From Arthrobotrys musiformis (taxonomy: Eukaryota > Ascomycota > Orbiliomycetes > Orbiliales > Orbiliaceae), in the NCBI GenBank assembly GCA_036971715.1, contig JAVHJL010000001.1, positions 4,216,001-4,280,000 of the forward strand: DNA of 64,000 nucleotides. The letters are read 5' to 3'. The notes under the pieces were generated by a model. It had not been told where the DNA came from and did not search any database. It was given only the letters and a program-made list of their open reading frames with translations. Shown here one piece after another: positions 34,686 to 43,623 of the stretch (position 1 is the first letter of the stretch; each line of letters starts with the position of its first letter). Position numbers and translations under genes: made by a program.

Positions 34686-35051
34686 AGTCCAGTCGAAGTC
34701 CCTTAGTTGGAGCGTTTAGTGGAATAAAAGAACCTAGGTTAAACAGGTTGTCGGTAATTAACAGTTGCAATTGAATCGAGAAATATTTTTATATCCGGCC
34801 CAAAAAGTCCGGCCTGCAAAAAGACGTGTGAAGACTCATACTCTCTCACCGCTCTTCTTTCTTTCTCATTTAACAACCTCACCACTCAATCGATCAATCA
34901 ATCGAATCACACATCCGAACTATCAATATTACCAATTACCATTGGACTCATCGTCGTATCCTTCCTTCACTTTGGTCGCCTATTCCTGGTACATGCATAG
35001 TGCTTTCGATCTTCGTATCGCCGTTCTGTAGCTCACATTCCTCTCACCACA

Positions 35052-36856
35052 ATGATCCGCAATTCGGCGACAAGAGCGATATGTCGCCAGGCGCAGGCTT
35101 TTACCAAAGCTGCTGCCACAAGACCCCTCCATACCACAACACCGGCCGCTGCTGTATCCTTCTACAGATCCCTGAGACCACAGAAAAATGAACAGTCGAG
35201 AAATCAGACGACCTCTACTGCTGCGTATGTTTTTTTTTCTGCTCCTGGTGGTGTAATATAATGTGGCGACTTGCTTGAACTGTGGGCTAATTCAATATGA
35301 TTTTCGCTTCACTACAGCTCCACGAGACCTACACCTTCGCCGGCTTTCCAGCAAGATGCTCCTGAAAAAGCAGATCAATTACATCCTCTTCAGAATCAGA
35401 AGCAGCCGGAATATGATGAATCGTAAGATTTTCCTCTTTCCTTTGTTTCATTGTATTTCAATGGATAGTTCGTTGGCTAACCTGCTGCTTTGCCACCCCG
35501 CCAGGTTTGTTGGCATGACCGGTGGAGAAATTTTCCACGAGATGATGCTGAGACACAATGTCGAGAATATCTGTAAGCATTGTGCATTGCAACCCGATAA
35601 AAGCTTCAGAATTGTAGTCTAATACTATGTGACTCACAGTTGGATACCCCGGTGGAGCCATTCTCCCTGTCTTTGATGCCATCTACAACTCGAAACACTT
35701 CAACTTCATCCTCCCTAGACATGAACAAGGTGCTGGTCATATGGCTGAGGGATACGCTAGAACTTCTGGCAAGCCAGGTGTCGTCCTCGTCACTTCCGGA
35801 CCCGGTGCCACCAACGTTATCACCCCAATGCAAGACGCTCTCAGTGATGGAACCCCATTGATCGTTTTCACTGGCCAAGTCCCTACTACTACTATCGGGA
35901 CAGATGGTTTCCAGGAAGCCGATGTTATTGGAATTAGCAGAGCCTGCACAAAATGGAACGTCATGGTCAAGAACGTCGCTGAGCTTCCAAGGCGTATCAA
36001 CGAAGCTTTCGAGATCGCTACATCTGGTCGCCCCGGTCCCGTTCTCGTCGACTTACCTAAGGATGTCACTGCAGGAATTCTAAGAAATCCTATCCCAATC
36101 AGAGCAACCCTGCCGTCGTGTCCATCTGCTGCTTCCCTCGCCCTCCAGGCTGAGATGAAGAGGCAATTGGAAACCTCCCTTAAGAGGGTCGCTCGTCTCA
36201 TCAACATCTCCAAGAAGCCAGTCATTTATGCCGGACAAGGTATTCTCGCTAGACCCGAGGGTCCAGAGCTCCTGAAAGAGCTTGCGGAAAAGTCCAAGAT
36301 CCCGGTTACAACCACCCTCCAGGGATTGGGTGCTTTCGATGAACTAGATGAGAAGAGTTTACACATGCTCGGTATGCACGGCAGCGGTTACGCCAACATG
36401 GCCATGCAAGAGGCCGACCTTATCCTCGCCCTCGGTGCTAGATTCGATGACCGTGTGACCGGAACCATTCCTAGTAAGTCTATTGAATGCAAGGCTATTC
36501 GCGAAAGGCTTTGGTGCTAATATATTTCTCTAGGATTTGCCCCGGCAGCCAGGCTCGCTGCATCTGAGAACCGTGGTGGTATCGTCCACTTCGAAATCAT
36601 GCCCAAGAACATCAACAAGGTCGTCCAAGCCAACGAAGCTATTGAAGGTGACGTTGCGGATAACCTCAAGATCCTCCTCCCACAACTCGATGCCATCGAA
36701 GCCCGCCCAGAATGGTTCTCCCAGATCGCAGACTGGAAGAAGCGTTTCCCCTTCAACTATGAAAGGAATCTCCCCAGCGGCTTGTTAAACCCCCAGACTG
36801 TCATTGAGGAATTGTCGAATATGACTGCCCCTTACAAGGAGAAGGTTGTTATTACC

Positions 36857-36887
<31 letters not shown>

Positions 36888-37496
36888 CCCAGCATTTCAG
36901 GTGGAGACATCCCAGAACTATGATCACCTCCGGTGGACTTGGAACCATGGGATACGGTCTCCCCAGTGCGATTGGTGCTAAGGTCGCAAGACCCGATGCC
37001 GTTGTCGTTGACATTGACGGCGATGCTAGCTTCCAGATGACTCTGATGGAGCTTGCTACCGCTGCGCAATTCAACATTGGTGTCAAAATCATTGTTTTGA
37101 ACAATGAGGAACAGGGTATGGTCACACAGTGGCAATCCCTGTTTTACGAAGATCGATTTGCGTAAGTTTACACTCTTTTCCTCAACTCCAGAGGAAATTC
37201 AAGATGCTAACTTTCTATATAGACATACCCACCAAGGCAACCCAGACTTCGTCAAGTTGGCCGAAGCCATGGGCCTGAAAGCCCTCCGCGTGACAAAACC
37301 GGAGGAGCTTAAGGCTGGCATGACAACCTTCTTGGAATACAACGATGGCCCAATCCTGATGGAGGTCATCACTGACAAGAAGATTCCTGTCTTACCCATG
37401 GTTCCCGGTGGAAAGGCTCTACACGAGTTCCTTGTCTATGACGCTGATAAGGAGGCAGAAAGACGTGCCGTCATGAAGAAGAGAAGCGGCCATTAA
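35052..37496 (+). CDS. ILV2: Acetolactate synthase catalytic subunit, mitochondrial
   Basis: This thiamine-diphosphate enzyme condenses pyruvate into acetolactate (or acetohydroxybutyrate) in valine, leucine and isoleucine synthesis. Exons are 35052-35224, 35318-35422, 35505-35572, 35640-36473, 36534-37161 and 37223-37496, giving 693 aa. The first 30 residues (IRNSATRAICRQAQ onward to RPLHTTT) are a typical mitochondrial presequence. The catalytic glutamate lies in RHEQGAGH (Glu144), and the ThDP/Mg motif runs from GDAS to NN (556-583). All three domains of the family are complete. Donors are GTATGT, GTAAGA, GTAAGC, GTAAGT and GTAAGT. Codon use is strongly biased, as expected of a well-expressed gene. 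The regulatory subunit Ilv6 is not in the window. Confidence 0.96.
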
Positions 37497-38459
37497 AGTC
37501 TTACCTTGTTTTCCTGTCCATCCTAAGGAGCGTTGTCGAGGAGCAGTGTTGGTGTCGTTGTAATAATGATCATACGTATATGATATGGCCCTTTTTTTCC
37601 TTTTGTAATGTCCTGTTCATGACACAAAAAAGGTTCTTTTACTATTTTCGAGCCTATCGGACGGGATTTTGACGAAGAGGAGGGGGCTCGAATTTGAGTG
37701 TGTATACCTACTTACTAGTGGTTTCTTTTTTCTTTCTTTTCCTTCCCTTGGGCGAATGGGGCGCATACATGTATTTATTCATGGAGCTGATGCATTTTTT
37801 GCTTGCATAATGAAGTTCGAAGTGGAAGTTGGCATAGATGATTGGATCGTTCCAATAATATCAAAAGCACGGTTTCTTTTCAAATATTACATCATATAAA
37901 TGTTTACCTACAGTGAGGTCTTAGTTTCCAATATCATGGGGATGTTCTCGAGTTGAATAGTATGGAGGAGGTCAATGTAGCCAATCGGGAAGGGCTCTAC
38001 GGGTGACCGGGAACTCCATATATCAATCCTTGGCACTGAGGCTCAAGCTCAGGACTTGCCGAACAATGATGTACACCTGAACCGCCGGCTTTGTATTCGT
38101 TTACGCGGGAGATTCGAGATAAAATAGTCGTAATACAATCTACAGCAGCATCAACCCTATGCCCTGTCGAAGTCACAAATTGAAAGGCCCCCGGAATAGT
38201 ACCATATGTATATAAAAGGTCAGAGACGTATTCTCCTACCAAACCCAAGGGGATATGGGAAGTATATGTGCAGATAAAGCTTCTATTTTCTTTTTTTTGA
38301 GAGATATGGAACATTTCGAATGCCATTATACACAATTAACGAACCACCTACCCCCTCTTCCTCCCGCTAGCCTTTTGGTCTTCCAAATATGTACAAACCG
38401 CTTTTTATCTTGTCAAACCTCCAATATATCCTCACATCGTATATTTTTTTAAAATAAAT
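37497..38459. other. Convergent intergenic between ILV2 and ATP14
   Basis: The two 3' UTRs face each other. A minus-strand ATG frame of 109 codons (37997-38326) lies here without room for its own promoter and without recognised homology; I do not call it a gene. Confidence 0.45.
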
Positions 38460-39051
38460 TTAATGGTGAGCTGGCTTCTCCTCGGCGAAAGCGGCCTCCT
38501 CGTCGAACCAATCGTCGGCATTCTTGACCGGGGCGGCACCTTCGGCGGTGGCATCCGGAACACCGGACTCGGTCTCGACGACCTGGGCCTGGTAGGCGGA
38601 GATATCGGCTGTCAAAGAAGCTTCACCAAGATCTGGGGTACTGGCGGTAGCTGGGGCCTTCCAGACACGGACTTGGCCTTCGTGATCGTTAGCCTTTGGA
38701 GGGGTAGGCTTGTAGCTCTTGAGTTCGCGGAGGTAGAGGTCCTGGACGATATCGGCTAAACGGTGGCGGGGTTAGCAACGAGGGCTTCAACATCGGGATA
38801 CCCAACCGGGTTTTTTTCGGAAACACTATTGTGAAGTCTCGTGGTTGGAAAGGTGTAGAAGGAGTAGACTAACATCTTCTGGAGGCAGAGACAGCGAATG
38901 TCCTGGTCTGGATTTGAAGGGCGGCGGAAGCGCGAGGGAGGATAGACCTCTGTGAGAGAGATATCGAGGTTAGTAAAGACCTGGCTCTTCAAGACGCCCA
39001 ATTGAGGGATTGGAGTTGTAACCATACCGAAGCCCGTAATGCGAACGACAT
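38460..39051 (-). CDS. ATP14: F1Fo ATP synthase subunit h, mitochondrial
   Basis: Subunit h is a small peripheral-stalk component of the mitochondrial ATP synthase. Exons are 39028-39051, 38874-38949 and 38460-38755, giving 131 aa. The N terminus (MSFALRAS, then ILPRASAALQIQTRTFA) is a mitochondrial presequence. The mature part starts near SDIVQDLYLRELKSYKP, the family hallmark, and continues into an acidic, alanine-rich tail ending in AEEKPAHH. The first exon has only 24 nt (donor GTATGG). Length matches Atp14 of other fungi. The ATG at 39051 was chosen because it alone gives the presequence and splices in phase. Confidence 0.85.
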
Positions 39052-40116
39052 GTTGAAGCAATTGAGGAGGAGAGGAGAGGAGAGGATGGCGTTCCTGCAG
39101 GTGGTTGAAGGTCGAGATGAGGTTGGTTTCTATGCGGGTCAACTGACGACAGGCATTGGTACTCTGTAACTCGGTCGTCCATCGGACTCACAATTTTGCA
39201 GCCGAACGCTGGTTCCCAGAACTACGCAGCAAACTGTGTTGAGGCCCTGCGTATATTTCAGCACTAACAAACCCGGCAGAGCCGCAACACGGAAAATTTG
39301 TCTGCTATTATTAGTCATTCCCCTGTCACAAATAATCCTCGAGCATCATCGCTGAAGGATCAACAACCCATCACACTTTCATCTCACTCCATCAACCATC
39401 TCCATCATCAATAATCATCATCATCTCCATCGAAGGCTTCGCACCAACCACGAAGTCATCAAGTATCGCTCCAGCTTTGATAGCAGAAGTCCTGATACTC
39501 CTCTCGAGCCCGTTGAACCCTCTCCGACAGATCAGCAACCTCCTCGAGTCTCTAGATCCTTCCTTGTCTCTGGATCCTTCCTTGTTCGACCTCCCGCTTC
39601 TGTCACCTCCCATCGACATCCACCCTTCAGATTGTACTATTTCTACCTCCCGTTTCCCTCTCTCCCCTCTCAAACTATCGCCTCCCGGCAGATAACTCGA
39701 GAAAGAACCGAACGGCCTGGTGGACACCTTCACTGGTTTCTGTAGCACAGATCTAAAGTCACGGATATTGAGAACCAGCTCGCTTTCTCAAGGCCACGAT
39801 CGAGGCGATTCCAGCACAACGCTCAGAATCACAAACTTGTTCTAAGTTCTGCACACTTTGCCCAGTACTAACACGGGCAATCTGAAAAGGTACTATGATC
39901 CTGCACTCACTTGATCTCATACTTCAGGTGGCCAGGGGACGGGTTTGTTGCGAACCAGGCTGACACTTATCAGAAACCTAAGAACTGAGCCCAATTCCGA
40001 ACGCGTGTTGTCCCGCAAAAGATCGTAAATCTCTCTTTCCGTTGCAATCCCACCCAACCTTCCAACAAGAGCGTCTGGGATTCCTCTTAGACGTAGACAT
40101 TCAAAAAGTGCCCTCC
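39052..40116. other. Divergent promoter region of ATP14 and TFIIB
   Basis: About 1.07 kb without a gene. It has CATCAT repeats near 39395-39425 and a serine-rich minus-strand frame lacking an ATG. Long leaders for either gene may lie here. Confidence 0.5.
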
Positions 40117-41214
40117 ATGATGACAATTTCGCCCCCGTATATGCCAAACGCTGGCATGGGCAAACCACCTGGTGCCCCAGCAACCGATCGTCCGTTCGAA
40201 AAGAATCTCAACATCCACGTAATTTGCAAGGATTGTAAGGAATTCCCTCCAAATCTTGTGGAAGAATTTTCGTCCGGAGACATCGTGTGCGGGTCGTGTG
40301 GTTTGGTCCTCGGTGACCGTACCATTGATACTCGATCGGAATGGCGAACGTTCTCGAACGATGACCAAGGTAATGACGATCCGTCTCGTGTCGGTGATAG
40401 CGCCAACCCTCTCCTCAATGGAAACCAGTTAGACACTGGTATCAGCTTCTCCGATGGTGGAAGCGGACGTGCACGCGACCTTCATCGTGCTCAGAATAAA
40501 GTCACGCATGACAAGTCCACAAAAAGCTTGTTGGCTGCATACAAAGAGATCGGCGCCTTCTGTGACTCTACTAACCTCCAGAAGAACGTCGCCGATACAG
40601 CCAAACAGCTATATAAGTCCGTTGACGATGCCAAGGCCTTCAAGGGTAAACCGCAAGAGGTTATCATTGCAGGGTGCATCTTCATCGCTTGCAGAAAGTG
40701 TAACGTCCCACGTACCTTCCGTGAAATTTTCGCAATTACCAAGGTTCCAAAGAAAGAAATTGGACGAGTCTTCAAGGCACTCGAGAAGTTCTTCTCGCAA
40801 CAAGGCGAAGCTACTGTTGCAGAAATTGTCAGTGGAGGCGGTATTGCCAACGAGAATGCTGGTTACACTTCAACCACCTCGACTAAGGCACATGACCTCA
40901 TGATTCGTTTCTGCAACAACTTGGGCCTTACCCACAATCTCATCTACATCTCGCAAGAGCTTGCGGAACGAGCTGCGCAGAAGGGAACACTCGCCGGAAG
41001 ATCTCCAATTTCATCCGCTGCTGCGTGTATCTACATGATATCGCATCTTATGCGTCAACCAAAGAGTGCGAAGGAAATTTCTGTGGTCGCAGGCGTTAGC
41101 GACGGCACAATCAAGACTGCCTATAAGCTACTCTACACCGAACGTAATGCGTTGGTGGATCCCAAGTGGATCGAGGGTGGCAAGGGAGACATCGCCCTTC
41201 TTCCGTCTTCCTAG
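40117..41214 (+). CDS. SUA7: General transcription factor TFIIB
   Basis: TFIIB bridges TBP-bound promoters and RNA polymerase II and sets the start site. The gene is intronless and gives 365 aa. The zinc ribbon has CKDC (Cys37, Cys40) and CGSC (Cys58, Cys61). The B-reader/linker includes DRTIDTRSEWRTF. Two cyclin folds follow: one with CIFIACRKCNVPRTFREI, the second with AACIYMISHL and SAKEISVVAGVSDGTIK. The usual TFIIB end is reached at WIEGGKGDIALLPSS and a TAG stop at 41212-41214. ATGs at 40117 and 40120 are adjacent; either may start. Unusually, the same frame remains open for 350 codons beyond the stop, treated as a separate entry. Confidence 0.95.
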   Translation: MMTISPPYMPNAGMGKPPGAPATDRPFEKNLNIHVICKDCKEFPPNLVEEFSSGDIVCGSCGLVLGDRTIDTRSEWRTFSNDDQGNDDPSRVGDSANPLLNGNQLDTGISFSDGGSGRARDLHRAQNKVTHDKSTKSLLAAYKEIGAFCDSTNLQKNVADTAKQLYKSVDDAKAFKGKPQEVIIAGCIFIACRKCNVPRTFREIFAITKVPKKEIGRVFKALEKFFSQQGEATVAEIVSGGGIANENAGYTSTTSTKAHDLMIRFCNNLGLTHNLIYISQELAERAAQKGTLAGRSPISSAAACIYMISHLMRQPKSAKEISVVAGVSDGTIKTAYKLLYTERNALVDPKWIEGGKGDIALLPSS

Positions 41215-42267
41215 AGGAAAAGCGCGAAGAACAAGGACGGTGCGACGGCCGGGCAAGTTAAACAGCCGAAAGCTACGGGACAAAAGGCCAGCACGCAAGG
41301 GGAGGCTGTGATGAGGAATAAAACGCCGGAGGTCAAAGTGCAGGAAGTTCATACACAAAAAGTTAATACCCAACCATTTTTACCACATAAAGAAACATAT
41401 ATCCAAAAACCATCTACGGAAAAGATCAATCGGCGAGTCAGTATGAAGACTCTCGCTGCTCAGGGGATCAACACGAAAGCCGTCTCTGCTTGGGATACCA
41501 ATACGAGAGAGGTCTATGTCGAGGAAGCCAATACCCAAGCCAATACGTCGGCGCAAGAAGTCAATACCCAAGAGTCCAGTGCTGAGGAATCTTATTCTCA
41601 AGAATCCACTTTTCAAGATATCAGTACAGGAGACACCAGTCTCGAAGACGTTGACGCGCAAGCGGCCGATGTTCAATGTCTTGATACACAAAATCCCAAT
41701 CCGCAAGACGTCGATGCAGACGCCGACTCGCAATGTTCCTATCCTTCGGGATACAACTCGTCTGAACTTGACCAGGGAGAGTCCATTGTTCGAGAAGCCA
41801 TTCGCCAACTCGCCAACTCGCAAAACATCAACCCGCAAGACATCAATTCGCAAGACACCGGTTCACAATATTCCGCTCCGTCTAGAGAAGAGACCCCCGA
41901 GATCGACATGGAGGAGGCTGATACTGCAAAATATACTTCTCAAGAAGCTGCTACGCAGGATGTCAATTCGCAATATTACAATGCGTCCAGAGAAGATACA
42001 CCGGAAATTGAAATGCAAGAGGCAGCAGATAGGCAAGAAGAATCCCCTCATGAAGCCAGCATAAGGGCGGCTATTGAGCAACAGTTTAGCGGGATGGATA
42101 CACAAGAATACCAAATACAAGAGCCGCACAGAGTGCGAAAGAAGCCATCAAGCGCTAGAAATCGATTCCGTCTCACTGCGCCACTGAAACAAGGCTGCTT
42201 CGCTAAGCTGGATGAGCTAAAGCAAAAGATTGATCAGTTCAGGGAAATTGGAGACAGAAAATGCTGA
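41215..42267 (+). CDS. Repeat-rich ORF in frame behind TFIIB (C-terminal extension or separate ORF)
   Basis: Directly after the TFIIB TAG, the same frame is open through RKSAKNKDGATAGQ and on to TAA at 42265-42267, giving 350 codons. The first ATG is at 41311, leaving 318 codons if translated alone. Composition is Gln, Asn, Thr, Ser, Asp and Glu, with short units such as TQEVNTQ, PQDINSQ and TQDVNSQ, and two longer copies around SREETPEIDMEEA and SREDTPEIEMQEA. The last 35 residues (SARNRFRLTAP, then a helix with LDELKQKIDQF) differ and look folded. No family is recognised. Only 96 nt separate the TFIIB stop from this ATG, too short for a normal promoter. Options are stop readthrough, removal of the TAG by splicing (it ends a pyrimidine-rich CTAG), reinitiation, or an independent gene. 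Confidence 0.45.
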   Translation, partial: RKSAKNKDGATAGQVKQPKATGQKASTQGEAVMRNKTPEVKVQEVHTQKVNTQPFLPHKETYIQKPSTEKINRRVSMKTLAAQGINTKAVSAWDTNTREVYVEEANTQANTSAQEVNTQESSAEESYSQESTFQDISTGDTSLEDVDAQAADVQCLDTQNPNPQDVDADADSQCSYPSGYNSSELDQGESIVREAIRQLANSQNINPQDINSQDTGSQYSAPSREETPEIDMEEADTAKYTSQEAATQDVNSQYYNASREDTPEIEMQEAADRQEESPHEASIRAAIEQQFSGMDTQEYQIQEPHRVRKKPSSARNRFRLTAPLKQGCFAKLDELKQKIDQFREIGDRKC

Positions 42268-43623
42268 CGAGCTAAAGAGAACGTATTCGACTATTTTACA
42301 TAAAATAGTCAAGCACGCTCGTTAGATTTGAACAACCTAAGGCTTCCCTCTTGTCAGCCTTCGGGGCCAATTATCGACAGCCACCAGTTTCCCCCATATT
42401 GGCTATGGTGATTACTTCACACCGTGCCATCGCAACGCTCCTCAGCTCCGAAAGGTCCTAATCCCGTCGCAACTCGCCTGTCGTTTCCTCTGCGCCCGCC
42501 TTTCATCTTTCGAGGTCTTATACGGTTTCTGGTAGCCTTTCTTTTTTTTTTTTTTTGCTTTCAGGTTTTTTTTTTTTTTTTCATCCTTCCGCCAGAACTG
42601 CTTATTATCCTCAACAACTAATAATACAAGTTCATACCCTTTTCCTTCTCACAGCCTTCTCCCCTCCTGGCTTTCTATCTGGCTTCGCACCTCCTTGTTT
42701 TCCGGCTCTCTATTTCTATTTTCACTTTTTATTTTTTTATTTTCTTATTTACCCCAAAAAACCATGCTCCTTTTTTCTGATTTTTAGATCAAATACCCTT
42801 CTACGACATTAGTGCTTTATTAATACAACATCCTATAGACCGCACTAGAGGCAGCCTCTTATTATTCGTTGTTTATTCTTCAACGTTCTTATGTATCCTC
42901 ATTTTTCATTCAGGTACACTAAAAAATGGGCTCGGTTTCCAGGTTTCTCTTTTTCACCGTCTTTTCTTCGCTTTCGCTTTCGTTTTTTTTTTTCTTCGCT
43001 CCTACGATTGCTTCGTTTACTTAAATTGCTGCAAATTAGCGTATGCTTTTTTCCCTCTTCTTAGGAACACCTGCTGCTTCTTTTTCGAAATTTCGAGTTC
43101 GCAATTGCTTTGAATTAAGGTAAGTATCGACCGATTGGTCGCTACAAATATATATAAAAAAAGAAATCGATAGTGGGGGTGGTGGATCATTCACGTCTTT
43201 TGATCCGAAGTGACAGAATGGAGATTACTAGAAGGCAGTGGATATCACTGCTATACAAGAGGGGGGGGTGTTTTTATTATCCCTCCGTCATGTTCGAACG
43301 GCCGTGTTTTTGTCCTTTTTTTTTAGTATGAGTGCGGCTGTTATGAACGTTTCCTTTTCGTTATAAATATAAATTTACAAAAAAAAGGGAAGAGAAATGG
43401 GGGGAAAGGTTTATTATGCCGGGATGGCTTCTGCTTTTTCACCGTTACTTTTCTCTGGTGGTGGATTAGTTCTACACCCCGATGTGCTGTCGAGGATACA
43501 CGTTAGATAGAGAATCGAATGCAGGAGCTATTGACAATTATTCCGGATGTTATTATTCATTAATTCGTGATCGTATCTCATCGATCTGTAGACTATAATA
43601 CAGGATAAAAGTAGCGTCCAAAG
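42268..43623. other. Pyrimidine-rich convergent intergenic region
   Basis: Long T- and CT-rich runs (42540-42585, 42720-42780, 42980-43010) are followed by an excellent donor, AAGGTAAGTATCG, at 43120-43132. No coding frame is recognised. It resembles the leader of a plus-strand transcript, although the flanking genes converge here. Confidence 0.45.

Larger units (their letters stand above)
32997..35051. other. Divergent promoter region of GAL1 and ILV2
   Basis: Two kilobases separate the divergent starts. The middle (33350-34000) is AT-rich with many stops. A plus-strand frame at 34252 ends in a poly-A run and resembles nothing. The last 250 nt are a CT-rich leader for ILV2. Confidence 0.5.

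Noticed and set aside
39392..39748. 118-codon minus-strand frame upstream of TFIIB
   Set aside because: It starts with GTG, is composed of simple Ser/Arg/Gly and Met/Ile repeats, and lies in a promoter region.
41144..41214. 71-nt intron GTAATG..CTAG at the TFIIB 3' end
   Set aside because: It would remove the TFIIB C terminus and shift the frame into an early stop, so it cannot explain the long extension.
41380..41853. Minus-strand 157-codon frame opposite the repeat ORF
   Set aside because: Low-complexity CAA/AAT-type codons leave several frames open; the plus frame is the one continuous with TFIIB.
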